Positions 1 to 10,827 of a stretch of DNA of 64,000 bases are shown here, piece after piece. Every line of letters begins with the position of its first letter. The first letter of the stretch is position 1. The stretch comes from Theodoxus fluviatilis. Taxonomy: Eukaryota; Mollusca; Gastropoda; Cycloneritida; Neritidae. The stretch is taken from NCBI GenBank assembly GCA_034096865.1, contig JAWQFJ010009607.1, forward strand, positions 10,001-74,000. Direction: 5' to 3'. The position numbers were made by a program, and so were the translations under genes. Under the pieces are notes generated by a model. The model worked only from the letters and a program-made list of their open reading frames with translations. It was not told the origin of the DNA and ran no database searches.

Positions 1-210
1 GAGAGCAGCTGATGGGCCTTTCTTCATGCAACTAATCCCACTGATCGTCCATGCTCATTTTCTCGGAAGCAACTCCGTTCGGGAATCCCATGAGCTTTTT
101 CGTCTCGGTGATGGGTGTCTAACTCGGTTTCCACTAGTTGTACCATATCTAGGGTGCCCATGAATTGTTTCCCCACCAACGTAACAAGACAACTGGAAAT
201 CAAGGATGAC
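1..210. other. Unassigned leading sequence
   Basis: No coding region or repeat copy was recognised here. The last five bases (ATGAC) lie directly before the TGTCACGG start of the LTR-like sequence and could be its target duplication, but no matching partner was found downstream. Confidence 0.3.
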
Positions 211-1013
211 TGTCACGGTTGGGGTGGGTGGAAGGTGGCTCGATCCCCAACCGGACAGTGAAAAAATATAATAAAATAAGGGAAATTCCTTCCTCATTCA
301 CTAATCACATTTAATGACAATGACGCCACAAACCGAAACCAACATAAAACAAACAATTGACTCAATTACGTATACATCTTTCAACCAAAACTCACTAACT
401 GAAAACACAACAGAAAACTTCAAAGAAATCAAAACAATTACTTCAAATTAAACAAACGTTAAAAAACTGCCCAGCGGGCTTAACACTATAGCTCTTAGTC
501 AATTATCTTCCATCAATCCATTATTCCACCCTCATCTCTAGTAACTGAAAGCCATACGAAACATTACAATGGATTGTATGGATTGAGTTACATGGCCCAT
601 CAGCCTTTGTAGGCCATGCAAGGCCATTGGGCACGAAAATCACCAGAACAGCCTAGAGTAAACGCCAACCAAGTCACGGTGTTCTTTGGTAGAGAGACGC
701 GGTGGGTCAATTCTTACCTCAAACCCACAGGGGAAACATTACTAATAAGAAATCTTTATTTAAAAAACCCACACCGGGCTTACATATATCAAGCTCTTAG
801 TTTATCATCTTCTTTTCATCCATTTTTCCTTTCCCCTACGAAATAAAAATCGGTCTTAATATAACAAATCCCCTAGGCCAGAACCCGCAAATATCGTGCA
901 ATAGGGGACAGACAGCATGAAGGCGGAAAAGCACGTGCAACGTCGCTTCTAACATCAAGCGCCGACGCTGCATAATTCTTAAAGGTGTATAACGCTGCAC
1001 AACAAATAATATG
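211..1013 (+). mobile_element. LTR-like repeat, copy 1
   Basis: This stretch matches 6441-7250 almost base for base from about 217 to 1013, with one net 7 bp length difference. It begins TGTCACGGTTGG. A more diverged relative at 42951 begins TGTCAAGGTTGG and has clear LTR-type ends (TGTCA...TGACA) and a 5 bp target duplication, so this copy is probably the 5' part of an LTR of the same family. An early stem is possible between GGTTGGGG (217) and CCCCAACC (245). The short reading frame at 616-846 exists in copy 2 as well but matches no known protein, so I do not call a gene. Homology to copy 2 stops abruptly at 1013. Confidence 0.55.
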
Positions 1014-1492
1014 ATGTGGAATTAAAGTCACACAACCTACCATGAGCCATGACAAACTTTAATCTTTGCGTAAAATTAGACAATAATACACTGAGTCATG
1101 ACAGAACTCCTCCCTAGGATTAGACTTTACCGGCTAAGCCGATAATCTTGGAACGACTCAGTCTAATCCCAACTCTTCCATTCCAAAATGGACTGACAGG
1201 GGTCTGACGACAGATAACCAAACGAACAAACAGCGACACATACAACTTTCTTCTCATACACAAAAGTAGTTACTCCCAGAATCCCAAAAAGAACAGTAAA
1301 CCGTAGAAGTGGGAATATACCTCCCCAACTCCTAACAAAAAATGCATGAAGACAGACTACATGTCAGAAGGGCTTAAGCGACAGGTCCAGTTCAAACGGG
1401 TGACAATAGCACCCCCAGGAACGTCCTTCCGACTGCTCCTGACCACGCCTCCAAAACCAGGAGACATAAAAAAACCTGCAAAATACATTGCC
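1014..1492. other. Sequence between LTR-like copy 1 and the Harbinger-like insertion
   Basis: This is AC-rich, apparently non-coding DNA. It should continue at 6085 on the far side of the inserted element, because CAG is duplicated at 1493-1495 and 6082-6084. It may be LTR or internal sequence of the surrounding retroelement. No gag or pol frame is visible. Confidence 0.35.
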
Positions 1493-1661
1493 CAGGGCCT
1501 GTATGCACGTCGGTCCGTTTAGTGGACTAATCGCGTTTATCCCCTATACGGGAGGATAGGCGGGAACAATCGGTATGCACGTCAATCTGGTTAGCCTATC
1601 CTATACGGATTTTCGCGTATAAAGTTATCGCACCTTCGAGGGCCTAAACGCGTGTAAATAT

Positions 1662-1862
1662 ATGGCGGCCGTTTTGGTTTTCCGAGCACGACAGCGGCGT
1701 CTTCTGCAAAGAAACAGGATTTTCCGGGACCGAACTAATCCCTTCGACACCTACGATGACCAAGAAGTATTTCGTAAGTTCAGATTTTGTCGGCCAGACA
1801 TTCTGGAACTGACACCACGAACTCAATCGATTTCCATTACGCGAAGCGGGGTCAGAATTTAG
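1662..1862 (+). pseudogene. Harbinger-like transposase, N-terminal remnant
   Basis: The frame begins ATGGCGGCCG and encodes about 50 residues that resemble the start of PIF/Harbinger (HARBI1-like) transposases: a basic segment followed by RIFRDRTNPFDTYDDQEVF and KFRFCRPDIL. The same arrangement occurs at 54223-54441 (FRDRRHPFEVFNDEEVFRKF), which supports a real coding ancestry. After about residue 50 the frame enters unrelated sequence and stops at 1863. The catalytic DDE domain and the partner Myb-like protein are absent. A reverse-complement copy of its first codons lies at about 5820-5865 in the other arm of the element. Confidence 0.6.
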
Positions 1863-2337
1863 AGTTACGTCCCTTTGCTCTGCGCCTCGTTCTCGCGCCA
1901 AGCCATGGCAACAGACGCTTCATGTGTAGATCTATCTCTATATTGCGTCGACCCTGCATTTGCAATTTTAAATCGTAGGAGCTTTCACGAGCTATTGATG
2001 CATTCAACATAGAGCTTTGATAAATTAATGCTGTTCATGGCTTACATTTTCTTTGGATGGGGTTTTAGTATCCCCCAAATACAGCGATTTCTGTGCCAAC
2101 ACGCAATGTAAGCAGTGGATCACCGTCGCCACGGATTCTTCGCCGTGTCGACCTGCATTGCGTAGGTACGTTAGAAAGTTAGAGAGAGAGACACGCGCCG
2201 CGGTCGCGATAAGCTGTGACTGCGTTTTCGTCACGCGCTCAGTTCCTACCCAAGCGTTTTCGCGCTACGCACCTCTATTTTTAGTCTCACGCGAATACGG
2301 TGTTTTTAGTGACTTAGTTAACATTTTTCCCAGCATG

Positions 2338-2990
2338 CCAGTGTAAATTTTAACCGTATCCGTTTTGTGAATGCTGAGAGACAAGTGCGCGAAGATTTTG
2401 CTCATCAAAACCCCCCTAGTTCATCTCGAACGTGAGTATCATTTTTATTCGGGTTGTTAACTTCACATAGAACAATCATTTTGCTACAAGTGTATGTAAT
2501 TTGAAAGAAATATATCATTTAGGAGAAAAATGATACCTCCTGAAAAAAGGTAGGTATGTTAGAAAGTTGGTGAGAGAGCCACGCGCCGCGGTCGCGATAA
2601 GCTCATCAAAACCCCCCCTAGTTCATCTCGAACATGAGTATCGTTTCTATTCGGGTTTTGATGACACATAGAACAATCATTTTGCTACAAGTGTATGTAA
2701 TTTTAAAGAAATATATGGGCTAGGTGAAAAATTAGTCGTCCTGAAAGAACAAAAAGGTCGCCTGCCAGTGTAATTTTTAACCGTATCCGTTTTGTGAATG
2801 CTGAGAGACAAGTGCGCGAAGATTTTGCTCATCAAAACCCCCCCTAGTTCATCTCGAACATGAGTATCGTTTCTATTCGGGTTTTGATAACACATAGAAC
2901 AATCATTTTGCTACAAGTGTATGTAATTTGAAAGAAATATATGGGCTAGGAGAAAAATTAGTCGTCCTGAAAGAAAAAAAAGGTCGCCGA
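2338..2990 (+). repeat. Tandem, partly degraded ~220 bp repeats
   Basis: Three copies of a unit run through GTGAATGCTGAGAGACAAGT, a run of seven C before TAGTTCATCTCGAAC, and ATTTTGCTACAAGTGTATGT. They start at about 2338, 2600 (lacking its first part) and 2768. A linking segment (GTTAGAAAGTT...ACGCGCCGCGGTCGCGATAAGC) is also duplicated, at 2169 and 2559. They are internal repeats of the fold-back element, not genes. Confidence 0.7.
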
Positions 2991-3786
2991 TTTTCCTTTG
3001 ACTGCGGCTTCACTAGGCAGATTCCAAGGTCTAAAATATTCCTCTATTGAGTATTACTTTTGTTATTAATGCATGGTATGGTGTATTTAGGGTTGTTGCT
3101 TTATGTCATGATACATGGATACTAATCATTCTTGCAATTTGCTGTACGCCTGATGCTGAGTTAGCCACAACTTCGGAGGATGAGGTAAAACATCTGAATA
3201 GTTGTGTAAACGGTAGTAATTAATTGACTGATTAATTAATTAATCAATTTCATATCTGCCTGTTATTATGTTTTATCTGTTTAATCAATAGTTCAGGTCA
3301 TAAGCATTCCAAAGATATCATTGGTGTTCTTATATCTTTGTAAAATAAAAAGTTATGAACGTTTTAGAGCTAGTTTGAGTATGAACGGCGGTAATTAATT
3401 GACTTTTTAATTAATTAGTAAAATTCAGATCTGTCTGTCAATTTTTAAAAATCTTTTTAATCAATAGTTCCAGTCATAAGCAATCCAGAGATGTCATTGG
3501 TTTTCTTATAGCTTTAAAAATGAGAAAGTTATGCAGGATTTTAAGGTTCAGTGCATGCAATTTGATCACAAGTTTTCTGTTGTTTTTATAGTTAAAAAAA
3601 GGGCCGAAATTTATTCAATTAAAAAATCATAACTTTTGAACAAATAAACTTACAGATCTCATATTTATACCACTGGAATTGTCTTTTTATTCTCTTTCCA
3701 ATGATCTACTTTTAATTAATATCATTTATGTTTCATTTTTTTTCTAACATACCTACATTGCGAATTGTAACATGTACCAGCTTTCC

Positions 3787-4133
3787 CAACCTACTGATAC
3801 ATTCAACATACAGCTTTGATAAATTAATGCTGTTCATGGCTTACATTTTCTTTGGATGGGGTTTCTAGTGTCCCAATATACAGCTTTTTCTGTGCAAACC
3901 GTAGACAGTGTGTGTGTGTTTAGCTATACGGGCCCTAAGCGCGCATAAGCCCTAACTGGATTTGGTGTGCACATCGCGCTAAACGGAGACGTATAGCTAA
4001 ACACACACACGCTGTCTACGGTTCGCACATAAAAAGCTGTATATTGGGACACATTAAACCCATCCAAATAAAATGTAAGCCATGAACAGCATTAATTTAT
4101 CAAAGCTGTATGTTGATTGCATCAATAGGTTGT
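3787..4133. repeat. Palindrome with ~144 bp arms
   Basis: 3787-3930 pairs with the reverse complement of 3990-4133, leaving a 59 bp loop. The inner boundaries are TAGCTATACG and CGTATAGCTA. The arm sequence (TTAATGCTGTTCATGGCTTA and flanks) occurs a third time at about 1985-2110, so the palindrome arose by inverted duplication of an internal segment of the fold-back element. Confidence 0.8.
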
Positions 4134-4337
4134 GAAAGCGCTCACATTTTAAAAATGGAATGCAGGTCACGCCGATCTTCCAGGTTCGCGCACGTCTATT
4201 TATAGCTGACGCGCGGAATACATTGTTGTTATATCGCAACGAAATCCACTGACAGGTGCTTTCGCGTAAAGGTGCATTGACCCGCATTTCCAATTTTGCA
4301 ATGCATGAGCTTTCCCGACCTATTCATGCATTCAACA

Positions 4338-5812
4338 TTCCTCCTCCCCCTCCTCCCCTCTTCCTCCCCCTCCCCCTCCTCCCCCCGTCCTCCTCCCCTC
4401 CTCCCCTCCTGCTACCCTTCCCCCTCCTCCCTCTCCTCTTCCCCCACCTCCCCCCTCCTCCTCTTCCCCTCCTCCTCCCCCTCCTCCCCTCCTCCCCCTC
4501 CCCGTCCTCCTCCCCCTCCTCCCCCCGTCCTCTTCCCCTCCTCCCCTCCTGCTACCCTTCCCCCTCCTCCCTATCCTCTTTCCCCACCTCCCCCCATTCC
4601 TCCACCTCCCATCTTCCCCTCCCCCTCCTCCCCTTCCTCCCCCTCCCCGTCCTCCTCCCCCTCCTCCTCTTCCCCTCCTCCCCCTCCCCGTCCTCTTCCC
4701 CTCCTCCCCCTCCCCGTCCTCCTCCCCCTCCTCCCCTTCCTCCCCCTCCCCGTCCTCCTCCCCCTCCTCCTCTTCCCCTCCTCCCCCTCCCCGTCCTCCT
4801 CCCCTCCTCCCCTCCTGCTACCCTTCCCCCTCCTCCCTCTCCTCTTCCCCCACCTCCCCCCATTCCTCCACCTCCCCTCTTCCCCTCCCCCTCCTCCCCC
4901 TCCTCCTCTTCCCCTCCTCCCCCTCCCCGTCCTCTTCCCCTCCTCCCCCTCCCCGTCCTCTTCCCCTCCTCCCCCTCCCCGTCCTCCTCCCCCTCCTCCC
5001 CCCGTCCTCCTCCCCTCCTGCTACCCTTCCCCCTCCTCCCTCTCCTCTTCTCCCACCTCCCCCCATTCCTCCCCTTCCCCTCTTCCCCTCCCCCTCCTCC
5101 CCTCCTCCCCCTCCCCCTCCCCGTCCTCCTCCCCCTCCTCCTCTCCCTCCCCCTCCTCCCCCCCGTCCTCCTCCCCCCTCCTCCCCTCTTCCTCCCCCTC
5201 CAACTCCTCCCCCCGTCTTCCTCCCCCTCCTCCCCTCCTGCTACCCTTCCCCCTCCTCCCTCTCCTCCTCTCCCCCCTCCTCCCCTTCCCCTCCTCCTCC
5301 TCCCTCTCCTCCCATCCTCCCCCTCCCCGTCCTCCTCCCCCTCCTCCTCTTCCCCTCCTCCCCCTCCCCGTCCTCCTCCCCTCCTCCCCTCCTGCTACTC
5401 TACCCCCTCCTCCCTCTCCTCTTCCTCCCCCCCCGCCTCCTCCCCCCGTCCTCCCCTCCTGCTACCCTTCCCCCTCCTCCCTCTCCTCTTCCCCCACCTC
5501 CCCCCATTCCTCCCCCTCCCCTCTTCCCCTCCCCCTCCTCCCCTCCTCCCCCTCCTCCTCCCCCTCGTCCTCCTCCCCCTCCCCCCTCTCCCCCTCCCCC
5601 CTCCTCCTCCCCTTCCTCCTCCCCCTCTTCCACTCTTCCTCCTCCTCCTCCTCTCCCTCTTCCCTTCCTCCTCCTCCCCCTCCTCCCCTCCTCCTCCTCC
5701 CCACCCCCCATCCCCATCCTCCATCCCCACCCTCCATCCCCACCCCCCATTCCCACCCGCCATCCCCACCTCCCATCCCCACCCACTATCCCCACCCTCC
5801 ATCCCCACCGGG
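4338..5812 (+). repeat. Polypyrimidine CT-rich minisatellite
   Basis: About 1.47 kb of CCTCCCC-type repeats, with higher-order units of roughly 200 bp recognisable by recurring CCTCCTGCTACCCTTCCCCC. From about 5700 it changes to a 13-14 bp unit (CCATCCCCACCCTC). The long open frames on both strands (up to 560 codons of Pro/Leu/Ser, or Gly/Glu/Arg) result from the absence of stop codons in such a repeat and are not genes. The minus strand is G-run rich and could form G-quadruplexes. Confidence 0.9.
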
Positions 5813-6084
5813 TTACGGAAAATCCTGTTTCTTCGCAGAAGACGCCGCTGTCGTGCTCGGAAATACGCGTTTAGGCCCTCTATCGGACCTCGGAGGTGCG
5901 ATAACTTTATACGCGAAAATCCGTATAGGATAGGCTAACCAGATTGACGTGCATACCGATAACGCGATTAGTCCACTAAACGGACCAACGTCTGCAGGCC
6001 CAGACTGTAGGGCCCGTGTAGCTAACCGCGTTTAAGCTCTAAACGCGTTTATGCTAACCGCTTCTGACGTGCATACGGGCCCAG

Positions 6085-6440
6085 GTATGCCCAGACCATT
6101 TCTCCTAAACCAGGAGACACCAGTCTGCCCCAGCAATACCCAACACTGTCACGAAACCCCGTGAACAGCACCGCCCAACACAGGGCTAGAAAAAACAAAC
6201 CAGACTGACTCGACCTCGATATGTGTACAGCACAGACCTCCTTGCTGATAATACCAAACCAAAAAGAGCCAACGACAAGCGCCGCAAAGTACTACAGAAA
6301 GTTAAGATTAGAACGAAGCAAGAGTACAACAAAATTACTTTGATTGCAATTACGTTACACTTACAAGACGCATAAGTCACGCAAGACAACACAAAGATTA
6401 ATGATTGATTGATGGAAAGAATCCCGGACAAGCCCCCACC
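6085..6440. other. Continuation of the sequence interrupted at 1492
   Basis: AC-rich non-coding DNA between the right end of the Harbinger-like element and the second LTR-like copy. No coding frame was recognised. Confidence 0.35.
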
Positions 6441-7250
6441 TGTTAAGGTTGGGGTGGGTGGAAGGTGGCTCGATCCCCAACCGGACAGTGAAAAAATATA
6501 ATAAAATAAGGGAAATTCCTTCCTCAGTCACTAATCACATTTAATGACAATGACGCCACAAACCGAAACCAACATAAAACAAACAATTGACTCAATTACG
6601 TATACATCTTTCAACCAAAACTCACTAACTGAAAACACAACAGAAAACTTCAAAGAAATCAAAACAATTACTTCAAATTAAACAAACGTTAAAAAACTGC
6701 CCAGCGGGCTTAACACTATAGCTCTTAGTCAATTATCTTCCATCAATCCATTATTCCACCCTCATCTCTAGTAACTGAAAGCCATACGAAACATTACAAT
6801 GGATTGTATGGATTGAGTTACATGGCCCATCAGCCTTTGTAGGCCATGCAAGGCCATTGGGCACGAAAATCACCAGAACAGCCTAGAGTAAACGCCAACC
6901 AAGTCACGGTGTTCTTTGGTAGAGAGACGCGGTGGGTCAATTCTTACCTCAAACCCACAGGGGAAACATTACTAATAAGAAATCTTTATTTAAAAAAAAA
7001 CCACACCGGGCTTACATATATCAAGAACTTAGTTTATCATCTTCTTTTCATCCAATCCGTTTTTCCTTTCCCCTACAAAATAAAAACCGGTCTTTATATA
7101 ACAAATTCCCTAGGCCAGAACCCGCAAATATCGTGCAACAGGGGACACACAGCATAAAGGCGGAAAAGCACGTGCAACATCATCTCTAACATCAAGCGCC
7201 GACGCTGCATAATTCTTAAAGGTGTATAATGCTGCACAAAAAATAATATG
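6441..7250 (+). mobile_element. LTR-like repeat, copy 2
   Basis: Nearly identical to 211-1013, beginning TGTTAAGGTTGGGG. The only notable differences are small insertions in an A-run and around 7050. Its alignment to copy 1 ends at 7250, where it runs into unrelated sequence (TCCCTATCTCTCTC). With the 4.6 kb insertion removed, the two copies would lie only about 1.6 kb apart in direct orientation. Confidence 0.55.
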
Positions 7251-8637
7251 TCCCTATCTCTCTCTCTGTCTCAAATCGGCGAAAATGAAGAAATAACTAG
7301 TTCTTTCTTCACTTCAATTCGCAGCTGAATGTAGTAGGTCGCAGGGGACCCTGGTTTCCCAACGGTGCAGGGCAATCCAGTACGACGGCATCCCTTCCCC
7401 TTTTATACAAGGTACGAGCCACTACAAGCGCCGCAGTTAGGCTTCTGAAAAAAGGATTGATAGCGAATGAACATGGTATTGAATGGACCGAGTGGAAGTT
7501 ACCTTGGCCAGAAAACGCATCCAGTCAGCAACTGGACCAGGAAAGGTTCTTGTCGAAACCCGATGCTTAACAGACCAATGCAAGGCCCCCCCCCCCCCCC
7601 CCCCCCCCCCCCGTCCATCAGTAAACGCATCCACTCAATAGTCGGACCATCCTAAGGTAGATGAAAAATAAAGCAAACGTAGAAAAGAAGCTAGACATGC
7701 TCACAATAAAAACAGCCAAGTGAGAGAAAAAAAACTGCCAAAAACAGCACGTTTCAACAGCAAAAAAGCAAAATAAGACTGGCATCAGTGAGACAGCCTC
7801 TGTTGTCCTCCAACAGAACTCACTGCAGAGACAAGATCAAATAGACAGCAAATAGCACCTGAGCATAGTCAACTTGCACGGAAAATAGTCGAAGTGAGTT
7901 TTTACTCACCGCTTTCCTCACCAAAATTGTCCCACAAACCATAGCGACGACGCCAGTGTGGTAGGGATTGAACTGCAGATCCAATGTCCTCAATGTTAAC
8001 GGGTAGTGGGGTGTGCATGAGGTGAGAGCAGAACCACACCAATGAGCTCACGTACTCTCAATCACCCTAGCATTCGTCCCCGCACTCTTATCAGTGACCA
8101 AAGGAAGATTACCCAGACAGCCTGTTCCTACCACAGGAGGCTACTCAGATGCTTTCCTCATTAGCTGAAACCCATGGACGCGGAAGTTTCGTGACCTTAC
8201 CAGTTGCCTTGATTGTAAGCGGCCCCCAGCAGTACTTAGCAGTACTTAGCACTGATGGACAGCATCAGGACGATGTGAGGCCTCAACTTATGAATGGCTG
8301 GATCACAGGAGAGCGCCCTGCTCCAGGTGTAAGTCCTCGGCTTAGTGATGGGCCTGCAACGTTGTAGTACAATGTGTTGGCATTCTCGTTCTGGCGATCT
8401 GGAAGGTTTCTTGCGATTACAGCAACGCCATCCTGATTGGGTTGTTGCTTCAGATTTGGACTAGATTTCCTTTTCTTATCGTGAAAGACATTTTTTTCTT
8501 CTACCCTGGTGTTACTGCATGCGTCTCTGTTGATTGCTCCGACCCCCGTACTTCTCACCCCCTCCTCAGTGCTCTGCCAACATGGTTACCGATTCAGTTG
8601 ACCCCTGGATTATATTCGCAGTGTGAGCATAAATGAA
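7251..8637. other. No recognisable gene
   Basis: Short frames are present but none resembles a known protein. The stretch contains the poly-C run listed separately and a tandem 11 bp duplication (AGCAGTACTT) near 8228. Confidence 0.3.
7586..7612 (+). repeat. (C)27 homopolymer
   Basis: Twenty-seven consecutive C residues. The length is likely to vary between individuals and is prone to assembly error. Confidence 0.9.
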
Positions 8638-8715
8638 AGTGTGTGTGTCTGTGTGTGTCTGTGTGTGTGTGTGTGTGCGTGCGTGATTGCGTACGTACAT
8701 GCGTGCGTGCGTGGG
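8638..8715 (+). repeat. (GT)n-rich microsatellite
   Basis: GTGTGTGTCTGTGTGTGTCT followed by a pure GT run and (GTGC)n. The frame across it is low complexity. Confidence 0.85.
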
Positions 8716-9480
8716 TGCTTTTGTATAAGATTCCTATTGGTCGTTTGTTTCTCTCCTCATTTCAGTTACATTCGCGTTGATGATATCTTACGTCATTCTT
8801 TAGTGGAGTTGATAAATAATTGAGGTAGTATTTTTATAAATTCTTTTTGCCGAGATATGAGAACAAAATTTGCCATATGATCCTCCACTTTTTCGCCGCT
8901 ATGTTGCGGATTTTTTTCACACAGAAAAAGCTCAAAGGAGTACTTACTTACTTACTTTACTTTATCCGTCCACTTGTAACCGGGACATGTTGAGGGGAGA
9001 TTAAGTTAACAGTTGACCACCAGGTGCAATGCCTCGTGTTGCGTCATATATTGGACGCAGAGTGTGTCCGCCGCACTGTCAATCCAGCGCCGCCGAGGTT
9101 AGGAACATCGGGTGTTGTAAGCTCGTAAAGCTAATTGGTTTGTTGGCATTTTCATTCAATGTCCAAACCATTTGAACCATAGTTCTGAGATGTGGTGGCA
9201 TATTGGTAATGTTCCAACCGTCTCTCTGTTGACCTCTTTTTTCATCATTTCTTTCCTAGTTTCGTCCGCTGCTCTTCTGAGACATGTCATTTAATACGTT
9301 GTGATTTTTTTCCCAAGGCAAAACAGTTCAAAGGGGTTTAAGATTTGAATTTAGTATCGTGAGCAAAGGGAACTTACTGACGAGTTATTGGCATGTGTTG
9401 TTGGAAATCAAAATGCACCTCTGCATGTTTAGCCATGACGAATAAGGTGTGTAATTCCCAACCCCCACCCACTCCACTCT
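8716..9480. other. No recognisable gene
   Basis: No protein similarity was recognised. There is a short (ACTT)n run at about 8942-8960. The sequence ends at the large (CT)n array. Confidence 0.3.
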
Positions 9481-9490
9481 TTCCTCCCTC

Positions 9491-9546
<56 letters not shown>

Positions 9547-9681
9547 TGTCGCTCTCTCTCGTTCTCTCGTTCTCTCTCTGTCGTTCTCTCTCTCTCTCTC
9601 TTTTGTGTCGTTCTCTGTCGTTCTTTCTTTCTCTCTCTGTCGTTCTCTCTTTCTCTCTCTGTCGTTCTCTCTCTCTCTCTG

Positions 9682-9722
<41 letters not shown>

Positions 9723-9863
9723 ATGTCTTTCTTTCTCTGTGTCGCTCTATCTCTGTCGTTGTCTCTCCCTCTTGTTCTTTCTTTCGTTCTCTCTTTCTCT
9801 TTGTGTCGCTGTCTCTCTCTTTTTGTGTCGCTTTCTCTCTCTCTTTCTCTCCCCCCTCTCTCT
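9481..9863 (+). repeat. (TC)n microsatellite upstream of a LINE
   Basis: About 380 bp of TC repeats with interspersed GTCGTTCTCTC units. It ends exactly where LINE family A sequence begins (TTGAACAAAAAGC). The long frames on both strands are artefacts. Confidence 0.9.
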
Positions 9864-10179
9864 TGAACAAAAAGCTGACGAATTCTACCGAAATACTCAA
9901 AGGCTAACCTTTGAACGACAACTAGAACTCGCAACAAAAGAAATAGACTCCTCAGTAGAAGCATCCCTTAGTCTATTCAGTTCTGCCATTCTAGCCTGTG
10001 CCGAATGCATGAGGAAAGACGTCCTCGTCAATACTTCTTCTTTACCTGAGAATAAATCAGTCTGGTATGATTTACAATGCCAGAACTCAAAACTGGCAGC
10101 TAGAAAGGCTCTAGGGGCCTACAGAAAGTCCAAGACTCCAATAAACAAAGAAAGGTATTCCCAAGCAAGAAACCGATAG
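9864..10179 (+). pseudogene. LINE A ORF2 fragment, endonuclease-RT linker
   Basis: An open frame continuing out of the CT repeat. Only the part from about 9864 is element sequence. It corresponds to the region of copy II that reads NADWYDQDCKTAKHRAKNAL; here SVWYDLQCQNSKLAARKALG is the matching segment. No catalytic residues are expected in this stretch. The frame stops at 10180, and the reading frame between 10180 and 10360 is damaged. Confidence 0.65.
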
Positions 10180-10359
10180 AATAGTACAATCCGAGCGAAG
10201 AAGAGAGATCATTTTAGAGCTTCCAGGACAGCTCTCACGGATAGTTTAAATGATTCACACAAATGTTGGTCCCTTGTTAAAAAGGCAACTTGTAAGCCAA
10301 CCCCCCTGTTAACATTGATATAAAGATTTGAAAAAAACCACTTCGAGAAACTTTTCCAG

Positions 10360-10791
10360 ATGAACCTAGACCAAACCTTGGTGAAGACTGCTGAAATCCA
10401 TAATTGTCATGAGGCCGTTTCCAATGATATGCTAGATAAACCCATTATAGCAGGCGAAGTCATTAATGCTATAGATCGAGTACGATCAGGGAAATCACCA
10501 GGTCTGGACGAAATAGCAGGAGAATGTTTTGCAATCATTGGTAACCAAATAGGCCCCTACTTGACAAGACTCTTCAATGCCCTTTTCGAATCGCAATACT
10601 TTCCTCGCGAATGGTCCCGTTCTATCATCGTCCCATTGCACAAAAAACGTTCAAAGCTTGACCCCAACAACTATCGAGAGATATCCTTGCTGAGTACTCC
10701 GAGCAAAATCTTCTCCACTATACTTAGCAGGCACTTGCAGAATTGGGCAGAGACAAACAACAGAATTTGGTTGAACAGGCAGGATTCATAA
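10360..10791 (+). pseudogene. LINE A reverse transcriptase, N-terminal part
   Basis: Carries conserved fingers motifs of LINE reverse transcriptases: a GKSPGLDEIAGE segment, FPREWSRSIIVPLHKK, and NNYREISLLSTPSKIFSTIL (usually NYRGISLL). A frameshift near 10775 moves the conserved QAGF motif out of frame, and the protein then runs into the nested LINE at 10828. RT motifs A and C lie beyond the insertion at 11823-12317. It functioned ancestrally in target-primed reverse transcription. This copy is dead. Confidence 0.8.
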
Positions 10792-10827
10792 CGTACCACT
10801 ATACTATCGATCACCTATATACATTCT

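Larger units (their letters stand above)
1496..6081. mobile_element. PIF/Harbinger-like fold-back element, 4.6 kb
   Basis: The left end GGCCTGTATGCACGTC (1496) matches the reverse complement of the right end (GGCCCGTATGCACGTC, ending 6081), and CAG flanks both ends. Inside, about 1507-1728 is repeated in inverted orientation at about 5818-5998, including the start of a transposase-like frame, so the element is a long inverted repeat around non-coding filler. An inner right end at 6000 is also followed by CAG, so 1496-6000 is an alternative. The extra 6001-6081 piece is itself nearly palindromic. The interior holds tandem repeats, a palindrome and a CT-rich minisatellite. Only a transposase N-terminus remains, so the element cannot be autonomous. 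Confidence 0.7.

Noticed and set aside
311..325. TGACAATGAC as the 3' end and duplicated target of LTR-like copy 1
   Set aside because: The same bases occur in copy 2 at the equivalent place, so they belong to the repeat and are not an integration boundary.
4256..5938. Open frames of 560 and 545 codons (Pro/Leu/Ser-rich) and Gly/Glu-rich frames on the other strand
   Set aside because: They are the translation of a CT-rich minisatellite that contains no stop codons in several frames; there is no conserved domain and the composition follows the repeat.
9374..9966. Long Arg/Glu and Ser/Leu frames across the TC array
   Set aside because: Pure microsatellite translation on both strands; only the part after 9864 is real LINE sequence.
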